Assembly (NCBI GenBank): GCA_023229505.1
Contig: JALNZD010000004.1
Location: 62,001-126,000 of the forward strand
Source of the DNA: Bacteroidales bacterium
Lineage (GTDB): Bacteria; Bacteroidota; Bacteroidia; Bacteroidales; JAGOPY01
Length of the DNA stretch: 64,000 nucleotides
Reading direction: 5' to 3'
Positions 1 through 7,245 of the stretch are shown here, in pieces. The position numbers and the translations under genes were made by a program. Under the pieces are notes generated by a model. It saw only the letters and a list, made by a program, of their open reading frames with translations, did no database searches and had not been told where the DNA came from. Positions within the stretch are counted from its first letter, which is position 1, and each line of letters starts with the position of its first letter.

Positions 1-122
1 GAGTAAATGCCGTGGACTGCAATGGTGTCGAAGCGGCATTTGCGCATCTGGTCGGTATTTTCCTGGTGCCAGGCCATGGCGCGGCGGGCTGCATCTATGT
101 AGTATTGTTTACCGGTAGGCAT
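1..122 (-). CDS. Partial N-terminus, probable PLP-dependent trans-sulfuration enzyme
   Basis: Only the first 40 codons lie in the window; the gene runs off the left edge. Reading the minus strand from the ATG at 122 gives a polar N-terminal helix followed by RFDTIAVHGIY. An R/K-F-x-T-x-A-[IVL]-H-x-G stretch is how many Cys/Met-metabolism PLP enzymes (cystathionine gamma-synthase, O-acetylhomoserine sulfhydrylase) begin. In-frame stop codons lie a few codons upstream, so the start is firm. The PLP lysine is outside the window, so the family call rests on this short segment and on the way such proteins usually start. It is divergent from lpdA, with 280 bp between the starts. Confidence 0.45.
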   Translation of the reverse strand, partial: MPTGKQYYIDAARRAMAWHQENTDQMRKCRFDTIAVHGIY

Positions 123-225
123 AGTCAGTTTGGTTAGGTTTATGAAATGTTAAATTTAGGCATTAAGATGAAATAGTCGAGCTATTGTGAATTATTTATT
201 GATAATTTTCTTTATTAAGGTTTCT

Positions 226-278
226 CGCTGATTTGCGCAGATCAATAAAACGCAGATTTGCACAGATCAGGCACAGAT
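226..278. repeat. Imperfect direct repeat, TTTGCGCAGATCA-like
   Basis: Two imperfect copies of a CGCWGATTTGCRCAGATCA sequence lie 25 bp apart, followed by a partial third (GGCACAGAT). They sit between the divergent partial gene and lpdA. No coding potential is seen. This looks like a dispersed intergenic repeat and not a binding site, but copies elsewhere in the genome cannot be seen here. Confidence 0.5.
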
Positions 279-313
279 TGCTTTTTTCACCGCGGAGGCG
301 CGAAGGCGCAGAG

Positions 314-361
314 CCACCGTTCCACCGTTTCACCGTTTCACTGTTCCACCGTTCCACTGTT
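314..361. repeat. Octamer array, (C/T)CAC(C/T)GTT x6
   Basis: Six consecutive 8-bp units: CCACCGTT, CCACCGTT, TCACCGTT, TCACTGTT, CCACCGTT, CCACTGTT. The array ends just upstream of the lpdA promoter box. The same unit recurs at 33659-33695 and, inverted, at 38150-38189. Confidence 0.9.
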
Positions 362-366
362 TTTTC

Positions 367-374
367 TACCTTTG
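367..374 (+). promoter_or_regulatory. Bacteroidota -7 box (TACCTTTG) for lpdA
   Basis: TACCTTTG matches the TAnnTTTG consensus of the Bacteroidota primary sigma factor and lies 28 bp upstream of the lpdA ATG. Confidence 0.7.
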
Positions 375-402
375 CAAAATCAATCAAAATAAAATCACTC
401 TC

Positions 403-1818
403 ATGAATTACGATCTTATCGTTATAGGCAGCGGACCGGGGGGCTATGTGGCTGCGATCCGCGCTTCGCAACTGGGTATGAAAACGGCCGTCGTGGAGAA
501 AGAATCACTGGGCGGGGTTTGCCTCAACTGGGGATGCATTCCCACTAAAGCATTGTTAAAAAGTGCGCAGGTATTCAGGTATGCAAGCCATGCCATCGAT
601 TATGGTGTTAAAATAGAAGGCGCCATTACGCCTGATTTTGAAGGGATGATCAAGCGCAGCCGCGATGTGGCCAACAGTATGAGCAACGGGGTGCAGTTCC
701 TCTTCAAGAAAAATAAAATTGATTTCCTGAAAGGCACAGGAAAGATAAAACCCGGCAAAAAGGTTGTGGTAACCGATGAATCCGGCAAAACCACCGAATA
801 CACGGCCAATCATATCATCCTGGCCACGGGGACCCGTTCCCGTGAGCTTCCGAATCTAAAGCAGGACGGCAAAAAGATCATCGGCTACCGCCAGGCGATG
901 AACCTGCCCAAACAGCCGAAATCCATGGTGGTGGTGGGCTCCGGTGCTATTGGCAGTGAGTTTGCATATTTTTATAATTCAATAGGAACCGAAGTCACGC
1001 TCATCGAGCTTTTACCGAATATTGTCCCTCTCGAGGATGAGGAAGTGTCAAAGCAGCTGGAGCGGAGCTTTAAAAAAGCAGGGATCAAGGTGATGACGGA
1101 TGCGACGGTAGAATCGGTTGATGTGAGCGGGAAAGGGTGTAAGGTGATTGTGAAGCATGGAGGCATGGAGGCGGGGAAGCACGGAAAAGGGAATGAGGTG
1201 ATTGAGTGTGAAGTGGTATTGTCGGCTGTTGGCGTAAAATCGAATATTGAAGGTTTAGGCTTGGAAGAAGTGGGCATTGTTGTAGAAAAAGACAAGATCA
1301 AGGTTGATGAATATTACCGGACGAACGTGGAAGGCTATTACGCCATCGGCGATATCGTCCCGGGCCAGGCGCTGGCTCATGTCGCTTCGCACGAAGGGAT
1401 CACCTGCGTGGAGAAGATCGCAGGAATGGACGTCGAACCGGTCGATTACAATAATATCCCGGGATGCACCTACACCAGTCCTGAAATAGCATCGGTAGGA
1501 TTTACGGAAAAGCAGGCCAGGGAAGCGGGATACGAGATAAAAACCGGCAAGTTCCCCTTCACGGCATCTGGCAAGGCAAGTGCTTCAGGCAATAAGGAAG
1601 GATTTATCAAGGTGATCTTTGATGCGAAATACGGAGAATGGCTTGGTGCACACTTCATTGGCGAGAATGTCACGGAATTGATAGCCGAAGTGGTTGTGGC
1701 GCGCAAACTCGAAACCACAGGCCACGAAATTATAAAGTCTATACACCCGCACCCGACGATGTCAGAAGCTGTAATGGAAGCAGTGGCGGCGGCTTATGGG
1801 GAAGTAATTCATATTTAG
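403..1818 (+). CDS. lpdA: Dihydrolipoyl dehydrogenase (E3)
   Basis: Flavoprotein that reoxidises the dihydrolipoyl group of 2-oxoacid dehydrogenase or glycine cleavage complexes using NAD+. The 471 residues are of normal length. The N-terminal FAD-binding GSGPGGY, the redox disulfide C40-LNWG-C45, the NAD-binding GSGAIGSEFAYFY and the C-terminal HPHPTMSEA with the active-site His-Glu pair are all present. A Gly/Lys-rich insert (GGMEAGKHGKGNE) lies in the NAD domain. No E2 or lipoylation gene is adjacent; the fused E1 at 26241 is a plausible partner but 24 kb away. A clear promoter box precedes the ATG, and a heptamer array begins directly after the TAG stop. Confidence 0.96.
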   Translation: MNYDLIVIGSGPGGYVAAIRASQLGMKTAVVEKESLGGVCLNWGCIPTKALLKSAQVFRYASHAIDYGVKIEGAITPDFEGMIKRSRDVANSMSNGVQFLFKKNKIDFLKGTGKIKPGKKVVVTDESGKTTEYTANHIILATGTRSRELPNLKQDGKKIIGYRQAMNLPKQPKSMVVVGSGAIGSEFAYFYNSIGTEVTLIELLPNIVPLEDEEVSKQLERSFKKAGIKVMTDATVESVDVSGKGCKVIVKHGGMEAGKHGKGNEVIECEVVLSAVGVKSNIEGLGLEEVGIVVEKDKIKVDEYYRTNVEGYYAIGDIVPGQALAHVASHEGITCVEKIAGMDVEPVDYNNIPGCTYTSPEIASVGFTEKQAREAGYEIKTGKFPFTASGKASASGNKEGFIKVIFDAKYGEWLGAHFIGENVTELIAEVVVARKLETTGHEIIKSIHPHPTMSEAVMEAVAAAYGEVIHI

Positions 1819-1879
1819 TTGACAGTTGACAGTTGACAGTCGGCAGTCAGTGGCAAAACAATTTAACAATTTAACAATT
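1819..1879. repeat. Heptamer array TTGACAG x3-4 plus octamer ACAATTTA
   Basis: TTGACAG x3, then the variant TCGGCAG, starting at the first base after the lpdA stop. It is followed after a short gap by two octamers ACAATTTA and a partial third (about 1859-1879). The same TTGACAG unit, in both orientations, separates ligA and the DUF2807 gene at 55.9 kb. Confidence 0.85.
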
Positions 1880-1891
1880 CAGCTTTGAATT

Positions 1892-2434
1892 TTGAACTTA
1901 ATCAAGACTAAAATAGAAGACCTCGTACTTATCCAGCCGGATGTCTTTCCGGATGCAAGGGGTTATTTTTATGAATCCTTTCAAAAGGAAAAGTTCCGGA
2001 ACCTGGGGATTAATGTTGATTTTGTACAGGACAACGAGTCGATGTCCCAGGGGAATGTTTTGCGGGGCCTGCATTTCCAGAAGCCGCCTTTCGCGCAGGG
2101 AAAGCTGGTCCGGGTGGTGCGCGGGTCGGTGCTGGATGTGGCAGTGGATCTGAGGAAGGGCTCGAAGACTTACGGAAAATGGAAATCTTCTGTCCTAAGT
2201 GCAGCCAACAAGCTGATGATGTGGATACCGGAAGGGTTCGCCCACGGCTTCCTGACACTGGAAGACGATACCATCTTCCAATATAAATGCACGAATTTCT
2301 ACAATAAGGAATCGGAATCCGGCATCATCTGGAACGATCCTGATTTGCAAATAATTTGGGGAAATGATAACCCGCTTGTCTCTGAAAAGGATTTGAAGGG
2401 TATGCGGTTTAAAGATCTTAAGAGCCCATTCTAG
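1892..2434 (+). CDS. rfbC: dTDP-4-dehydrorhamnose 3,5-epimerase
   Basis: Cupin-fold epimerase that converts dTDP-4-keto-6-deoxyglucose to the L-lyxo form in dTDP-rhamnose synthesis. The 180-residue length is typical. RGLHFQ places the catalytic histidine at residue 61; DARGYF (21-26), WIPEGFAHGF (111-120) and Tyr131 in the sheet following it are family hallmarks. An in-frame TGA lies two codons before the chosen start, and the first usable codon is TTG, giving MNLIKTKIEDLV, which aligns with normal family N-termini; no ATG is available. No rfbA, rfbB or rfbD is adjacent, so the rest of the pathway is elsewhere. A heptamer array follows. Confidence 0.93.
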   Translation: MNLIKTKIEDLVLIQPDVFPDARGYFYESFQKEKFRNLGINVDFVQDNESMSQGNVLRGLHFQKPPFAQGKLVRVVRGSVLDVAVDLRKGSKTYGKWKSSVLSAANKLMMWIPEGFAHGFLTLEDDTIFQYKCTNFYNKESESGIIWNDPDLQIIWGNDNPLVSEKDLKGMRFKDLKSPF

Positions 2435-2439
2435 GAGGA

Positions 2440-2495
2440 CCACTAACCACTAACCACTAACCACTAACCACTAACCACTAACCACTAACCACTAA
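2440..2495. repeat. Perfect heptamer array CCACTAA x8
   Basis: Eight exact tandem copies of CCACTAA fill almost the whole gap between the rfbC stop (2434) and the start codon of the next gene (2500). This is the most regular array in the window and occupies the position of a 5' untranslated leader. Confidence 0.97.
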
Positions 2496-2499
2496 CCAT

Positions 2500-3423
2500 A
2501 TGTCACGACGTTTATTGGCAATCCTGGTAGCTGCTGTGGCCATTTTTTTCATTGGGATATTATATCTTTTCTTAAATAAAAGGGAAAGCACAAAAGAGAA
2601 AGAACCGGTAACAGAAACAATGGTTTTCGTGGAAGGGATGAACTATACCATGCCGGTACCCATCCCCGATTCCGCGACATTTGCCGGTGAACCTGTCCCG
2701 ATGGACATTTTTTACGTGCGCGAACAATTCGACCGGGAGCTGACAGTTAATACCTATTGGCATTCATCCACTATTCTTAACATAAAAAGAGCGGCCCGCT
2801 GGTTTCCGGTGATTGTACCGATCCTGGCAAAGAACGGCATACCGGAAGATTTCAAATACCTGGCCATTATCGAAAGCGGCCTGTTGAACGTGGTTTCCCC
2901 TTCGGGTGCGACCGGGTTCTGGCAATTCCTTGAAAAAACCGGGAAAGAATACGGTCTGACCATTAATAAGGAAGTCGATGAGCGTTATCATGTCGCAAAA
3001 GCCACGGAAGCGGCCTGTGCTTACCTGAACAAATCATACATCAAATTCGGCAACTGGACCCTGGTGGCGTCTTCTTACAACGCCGGGCAGGGCCGCATTG
3101 ACGAAACCATCGATAAACAGCAGGTCAGGAGCTATTACCACATGTTCCTGAGTGACGAGACTTCACGCTTTGTTTTCCGTATCCTGGCCATCAAGAGCAT
3201 TTATGAAAACCCCGTCAAATACGGGTTTAAAATAGCTCCGGGTGATTTATACGGCCCGCTCGATGTTAAAACCCTAAAAGTCAAAGAATCCATTGACGAT
3301 CTCCCGGCTTTTGCCCGCGAACATAAAACCACTTATCGCATGCTGAAAGAGCTGAACCCCTGGCTGAGGTCGGATAAACTGACTGTGCGGGGGGAGGAGT
3401 TTGAGATTGCATTGCCGAAATGA
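2500..3423 (+). CDS. Membrane-anchored lytic transglycosylase (SLT/GH23-like)
   Basis: Cleaves the MurNAc-GlcNAc bond of peptidoglycan with formation of 1,6-anhydroMurNAc. Residues 5-25 form one hydrophobic segment without a clear cleavage site, suggesting an N-terminal anchor with the enzyme in the periplasm. The SLT domain (about 105-240) shows IIESGLLN with catalytic Glu125, SGATGFWQF (135-143) and SSYNAGQGRI (191-200). It resembles the catalytic part of MltD-type proteins. A short C-terminal region (about 255-307, AREHKTTYRMLKELNPWL) looks like a single degenerate LysM-like motif. The leader consists of eight CCACTAA repeats, so transcription probably starts within or before rfbC. Confidence 0.88.
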   Translation: MSRRLLAILVAAVAIFFIGILYLFLNKRESTKEKEPVTETMVFVEGMNYTMPVPIPDSATFAGEPVPMDIFYVREQFDRELTVNTYWHSSTILNIKRAARWFPVIVPILAKNGIPEDFKYLAIIESGLLNVVSPSGATGFWQFLEKTGKEYGLTINKEVDERYHVAKATEAACAYLNKSYIKFGNWTLVASSYNAGQGRIDETIDKQQVRSYYHMFLSDETSRFVFRILAIKSIYENPVKYGFKIAPGDLYGPLDVKTLKVKESIDDLPAFAREHKTTYRMLKELNPWLRSDKLTVRGEEFEIALPK

Positions 3424-3512
3424 GGAGTTCCAGGGCCCCAAATTTCAAATTTCAAATAATGAGGAGTTCCAGGGTCCCAAATTTCAAATTTCAAATTTCA
3501 AATTTCAAATTC
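3421..3512. repeat. Duplicated GAGGAGTTCCAGGG block plus AAATTTC heptamers
   Basis: A block (TGAGGAGTTCCAGGGyCCC followed by AAATTTC units) occurs twice, at about 3421-3457 and 3460-3512, the second with more AAATTTC heptamers. It lies between convergent genes. The stop codon of the transglycosylase is the first TGA of the block, and the last codons of mnmH (NLKFEI then stop) are read from the AAATTTC units on the other strand. Confidence 0.85.
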
Positions 3513-4537
3513 GGAATCATTCCCGCAATTTTTTCAGCAGTTGATTGAATGTCTTCACTATCCACGTTGATCGTGTGAATTTTACCTTTATCCCGTTTAG
3601 AAAGTCCGAACAAATAAGCTTTGTCGTAATAAGTCAATACCGCGGAAACCGCTCCGATGAGGTTACCCTGTTCTAAAGCATGTATTGCAGCATTGGCCTT
3701 ATCGCCTCCCATCCGGCTTCCAATCTTCCGGATAAGGGCAGAAAGCTCAATGGTTTCAAAATTGCCATATTCTACAGACAGTCGTTTAACCCTGGAGTCA
3801 AATGGGACATCGACGAAAACTATTGGAGCAACGGCCATTTTTATAAATATTAGTTCGGGAATTATAATCTTTCCTATGTTCCTGCTCTCATCCTCAATCC
3901 AAACCGGCTTATGAGGATCAAAAGTAATCCATTGCGATGCCAGGTCGTTCTCGAATTGTTCGGTTGTGGGCTGATCAGCCTGGCCAAGGGATCCAAAAGC
4001 CGACCCTTTGTGGTTAGCAAGACCTTCAAAATCTAAAACCTGCTCGCCAATCGAGGATAAATGCTTTAGTATTTCTGTTTTCCCGCTTCCGGTCATCCCC
4101 CCCAGAACAATGATTGGAGGGCCTTGCTTAAGTGATTCCCTGATGTAATGACGGTAGGCCCTGTATCCACCCACCAAAACGGAAGTTTTAATTCCGGAAA
4201 ATTTAAGAAGCCATGCCACAGCTTCACTTCTCATCCCACCACGCCAGCAATGCACCAACACCTCACCTGACTTTGCATGTTCCCAGCCTTGCTTTACCAA
4301 GTCACACAGCTTGCGTCCGGCAATTTCCAGGCCTTTCAATATTGCAGCGTCACTGCCGGTTTTGGTATAGGTTATCCCCACCGAAGCCCTTTCATCATCA
4401 TCAAATAAAGGCAGGTTGATTGCCCCGGGTATATGTCCCTGCCGGAACTCTTTGGGAGCACGAACATCAATGACCGGAACCGATTGCGACCGTCCCAGAA
4501 ATTTATCAGGCTGGAGTTTAAGGATTGGATCTTCCAT
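3491..4537 (-). CDS. mnmH: tRNA 2-selenouridine synthase
   Basis: MnmH (SelU/YbbB) replaces sulfur by selenium at 2-thiouridine 34 of tRNA(Lys, Glu, Gln), via a geranylated intermediate. The N-terminal rhodanese domain (about 10-130) has VLVHCWRGGMRSEA with active-site Cys97, and the C-terminal P-loop domain has GGMTGSGKT (146-154). The length of 348 is normal. The gene is divergent from nfo, and each has its own TAnnTTTG box. The last six residues are encoded by the AAATTTC repeat array. SelD, which supplies selenophosphate, is not in the window, so selenium use by the organism is inferred from this gene alone. Confidence 0.92.
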   Translation of the reverse strand: MEDPILKLQPDKFLGRSQSVPVIDVRAPKEFRQGHIPGAINLPLFDDDERASVGITYTKTGSDAAILKGLEIAGRKLCDLVKQGWEHAKSGEVLVHCWRGGMRSEAVAWLLKFSGIKTSVLVGGYRAYRHYIRESLKQGPPIIVLGGMTGSGKTEILKHLSSIGEQVLDFEGLANHKGSAFGSLGQADQPTTEQFENDLASQWITFDPHKPVWIEDESRNIGKIIIPELIFIKMAVAPIVFVDVPFDSRVKRLSVEYGNFETIELSALIRKIGSRMGGDKANAAIHALEQGNLIGAVSAVLTYYDKAYLFGLSKRDKGKIHTINVDSEDIQSTAEKIAGMIPNLKFEI

Positions 4538-4550
4538 ATTTGAATCATCG

Positions 4551-4558
4551 CAAAATTA
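4551..4558 (-). promoter_or_regulatory. -7 box (TAATTTTG) for mnmH
   Basis: Read on the minus strand the bases are TAATTTTG, 13 bp upstream of the mnmH start. It is back-to-back with the nfo box. Confidence 0.6.
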
Positions 4559-4567
4559 ACTTTTAAT

Positions 4568-4575
4568 TACCTTTG
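4568..4575 (+). promoter_or_regulatory. -7 box (TACCTTTG) for nfo
   Basis: TACCTTTG lies 17 bp upstream of the nfo ATG. Confidence 0.65.
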
Positions 4576-4592
4576 CTGAAACCCTATACCTT

Positions 4593-5438
4593 ATGAAATA
4601 CATCGGCGCTCATGTCAGTGCAGCCGGAGGTGTCGAAAATGCCCCGCTGAATGCTTACAAGATTGGAGCCAAAGCTTTTGCCATCTTCACGAAAAACCAG
4701 AAACAATGGAAAGCTTCACCACTGACGGAAAAAAGCATATCCCTGTTTAAAGAAAATTGTAAAAAATACGGCTACCTGCCTGAATATATCCTTCCGCATG
4801 ATGGCTACCTGATCAATCCCGGAAGCCCGGATAAAGAAATGCTGGAAAAATCGCGGGTGGCTTTGCTGGATGAGATGCAAAGATGCGAGCAGCTTGGCCT
4901 GACCATGCTCAATTTCCATCCCGGGGCACACCTGAATAAGATAACGGAAAATGACTGCCTGAAAATCATTGCTGATTCTATTAATATTTGCCTCCGGAAA
5001 ACAAATGGAGTGACGGCAATTATCGAGAATACAGCCGGCCAGGGAAGCAGCGTCGGTTATAAATTCGAACACCTGCGGACAATCATAGACCTGGTTGATG
5101 ATAAAAGCCGGGTCGGTGTGTGCCTTGACACTTGCCATACTTATGCATCGGGTTATGATATCAAGCAGGAAGACGGATACCAATGGACTTTCAGCGAATT
5201 CGACCGGATTATCGGGCTTTCCTATCTTAAGGGGATTCACCTTAATGATGCCCGTAAAGGGCTTGCTTCAAGGGTCGACCGCCATGAAAGTATCGGCAAA
5301 GGGGACCTGGGGAAAGAAGTTTTTATCCGGATCATGAATGATCCCAGGTTTGACAATATACCGATCATCCTCGAAACACCGGATGAGGATATCTGGGCAG
5401 AGGAGATTGCATGGCTCTATGATGCTATTGGTCATTAG
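4593..5438 (+). CDS. nfo: Endonuclease IV (AP endonuclease)
   Basis: Zinc-dependent AP endonuclease of base excision repair that nicks 5' to abasic sites and trims blocked 3' ends. The 281 residues match the family. The TIM-barrel metal ligands are visible in order: GAHVSAAGG, LNFHPGAHLN, IENTAGQG, GVCLDTCHTYASG, GIHLNDARKG with VDRHESIGKG, and ILETPDED. It converges on the SRAP gene, which also acts on abasic sites. The last codons and the TAG stop lie inside a CATTAGT-type repeat array. Confidence 0.96.
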   Translation: MKYIGAHVSAAGGVENAPLNAYKIGAKAFAIFTKNQKQWKASPLTEKSISLFKENCKKYGYLPEYILPHDGYLINPGSPDKEMLEKSRVALLDEMQRCEQLGLTMLNFHPGAHLNKITENDCLKIIADSINICLRKTNGVTAIIENTAGQGSSVGYKFEHLRTIIDLVDDKSRVGVCLDTCHTYASGYDIKQEDGYQWTFSEFDRIIGLSYLKGIHLNDARKGLASRVDRHESIGKGDLGKEVFIRIMNDPRFDNIPIILETPDEDIWAEEIAWLYDAIGH

Positions 5439-5481
5439 TCAATGGTCATTAGGTAGTCATAAAGTTGTAGACTAATGACTA
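5430..5481. repeat. Inverted heptamer arrays (GTCATTA / TAATGAC)
   Basis: GGTCATTAGTC and GGTCATTAG on the left and GACTAATGACTAATGAC on the right are complementary. They form a potential hairpin between the convergent stops of nfo and the SRAP gene. Unit length is 7 bp. It could act as a bidirectional terminator, although there is no clean U-run. Confidence 0.75.
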
Positions 5482-5485
5482 ATGA

Positions 5486-6307
5486 CTATAACTCAAACTC
5501 CAGGAAATCCTGCTGCTCCTTCAACCTCCTATTCATCCCCATTCCCTGCAGATTAACATCATCCGTTTTTCGTGTTTCATACTCCGGTGTCAGCCGCTGA
5601 CCAGTTGGTTTAAGCAATTCCGGGCCTTCCGCGCGCAGGTTTTTAATAGCAGGATCTATGGGATAAGCGTTCATAAGTTCCGCAGGGTATGGCCTGAGCA
5701 TTCCGGTGACATCGGAAAGGGGAATATCGCTGTTAATCCAGGCTTGCTCATGCGATCTGGGCAGGATAACCGGAGAGCGATGATGGGGGATCTTTTGAAG
5801 AAGTTCATTTGCCACTGTTGTGATAATAGCAAAAGACCGGATGATCTCACCGGTGTCCTGATTCACCCATGTATCCCAGATCCCGGCAAATGCAAAAGGC
5901 CTCTCCCCTGCCTTCAGATAAACCACAAAAGGCTTTGATAGTTTCTCCTTCGTCGTCCCTTCAATAAAACAATCAGCCAGGACAAGGCATCTCTGTGAGC
6001 GGATAGGTTTCCGGAATGAAGGTTTGGTGATAATGCCCTTTGCACCCGCATAACCAGGGTTATCTTCCACGTTATGATCACCTTCAGCCCGCGCATTGAT
6101 AAGATACATGGGTTTTTTGGCCCAGAAAGGGTTCATGCCGAAGCGAAACAGGTCCAGTTGCCTGGGGTTTTCATCAGTTATGACGGCAGCCAGTCTACCC
6201 GGGGAAATATTGTAACTGGGCCTGTAATCAAATCCTTCAGGGGCTTTAACATTGAAACGCTTTTCAAGTAATTCCACTTTTTGCACCAATACATATCTAC
6301 CACACAT
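5486..6307 (-). CDS. SOS response-associated peptidase (SRAP, YedK/HMCES family)
   Basis: SRAP proteins form a covalent thiazolidine cross-link through Cys2 to abasic sites in single-stranded DNA and so shield them. Seen here: the invariant MCGRY start (Cys2 after Met removal), Asn71 in LINARAE, Glu116 in ADCFIEG and His175 in HHRSPVIL, the complete active-site set. The length of 273 is slightly above the roughly 220-residue E. coli protein because of a C-terminal tail. A TAATTTTG box ends 5 bp before the ATG, so the transcript is probably leaderless or nearly so. Confidence 0.93.
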   Translation of the reverse strand: MCGRYVLVQKVELLEKRFNVKAPEGFDYRPSYNISPGRLAAVITDENPRQLDLFRFGMNPFWAKKPMYLINARAEGDHNVEDNPGYAGAKGIITKPSFRKPIRSQRCLVLADCFIEGTTKEKLSKPFVVYLKAGERPFAFAGIWDTWVNQDTGEIIRSFAIITTVANELLQKIPHHRSPVILPRSHEQAWINSDIPLSDVTGMLRPYPAELMNAYPIDPAIKNLRAEGPELLKPTGQRLTPEYETRKTDDVNLQGMGMNRRLKEQQDFLEFEL

Positions 6308-6312
6308 CGATA

Positions 6313-6320
6313 CAAAATTA
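6313..6320 (-). promoter_or_regulatory. -7 box (TAATTTTG) for the SRAP gene
   Basis: On the minus strand TAATTTTG ends 5 bp before the start codon, leaving essentially no leader. Confidence 0.6.
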
Positions 6321-6327
6321 ATTAAGA

Positions 6328-7239
6328 TTACCGTGGATTATTCTCAATTTTTTGGGTGACTTCATCCATAAAAGGCGCCAGGGAAATGCTATTATCCAAA
6401 GCAACCAAAATAGCAATGTAATTTTCAATTTGCCGGATCAGGATAAGGTTTCCTTTATTATCCCTGCAGCTGAATCCCTGAAAAGCCATTGTCACATCCG
6501 TAAATCGCTTGTTGTTTGAAATGCTTTGCCTGGCGTCGGCAAGAATTTCAAGTGCCTTCGACTGATCAGTGAATTTTATTACAATCCTGTGGTGACTGCC
6601 TTGGGAACAGGCTAATGCTTCCTGTATTTTAAAAATATCCTTATAATCAAAATAATAGAAATTAGATAAGGCAAGATTCCCTTTGAGAAAAATCACTTTC
6701 TTCCCCGGGTCCAGAAACTGAAAAGTTTGCAAAAGATCAGGATAACTTCCGTCATCCGGTATCTTTTGTCCGATCAGGTTAGCCAGTTTGGCCAGCAAAG
6801 GTTCATCAAGATGTTGCCGCGATGACCAGGATAAATTCACATAATATTTACTTTTCCAGAAAGAAATATAATCCTCTTTGACCGCTGACAGATTCCCGTA
6901 CTGCTTCGACCATTCAGCAGCCTGCTGGGTTATGCTGAAAATGCCATAAGCTGAGGGGGCATCAATCATTTCATAAATTTCAACCTGGATATTGTTTAAA
7001 GACGGGTCAGCATAATGCGCTGAAACAACTCTTTCGAAACCATATTCGAGATAAAGATCAGCGCCTCCATCGATCAGGTCATACAAATTATCTCCAATAA
7101 ATATCTGCGGTTCGGAGGTCATTTTCCAACCATTCAAATCGGCAAGCGTGGGAACAAGCTTTTCAATCTCCTGGCCTGCAAGATTTAGTGCACCCAGAAT
7201 CATCATCGCGAATAACCATGTTGAAAATACCACTTTCAT
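6328..7239 (-). CDS. Secreted DUF6599-like protein
   Basis: 303 residues with an N-terminal signal peptide (MKVVFSTWLFAMMILGALNLAGQ). The mature part contains DNLYDLIDGGADLYLEYGFERV and, downstream, SAYGIFS. Both are recurrent in a conserved family of unknown function (DUF6599) whose members are exported and often lie beside redox or DUF362 genes. No catalytic motif was recognised. It lies 6 bp downstream of the DUF362 gene on the same strand and is very likely co-transcribed with it. The function is unknown. Confidence 0.7.
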   Translation of the reverse strand: MKVVFSTWLFAMMILGALNLAGQEIEKLVPTLADLNGWKMTSEPQIFIGDNLYDLIDGGADLYLEYGFERVVSAHYADPSLNNIQVEIYEMIDAPSAYGIFSITQQAAEWSKQYGNLSAVKEDYISFWKSKYYVNLSWSSRQHLDEPLLAKLANLIGQKIPDDGSYPDLLQTFQFLDPGKKVIFLKGNLALSNFYYFDYKDIFKIQEALACSQGSHHRIVIKFTDQSKALEILADARQSISNNKRFTDVTMAFQGFSCRDNKGNLILIRQIENYIAILVALDNSISLAPFMDEVTQKIENNPR

Positions 7240-7245
7240 ATTGAA

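Noticed and set aside
2440..2495. CCACTAA and similar arrays as CRISPR
   Set aside because: Units are 7-8 bp with no spacers between them and no cas genes nearby; these are simple tandem arrays.
3491..4537. Selenoprotein genes suggested by the presence of mnmH
   Set aside because: No UGA-containing redox motif or SECIS-like hairpin was noticed in any gene; 2-selenouridine use does not require selenoproteins.
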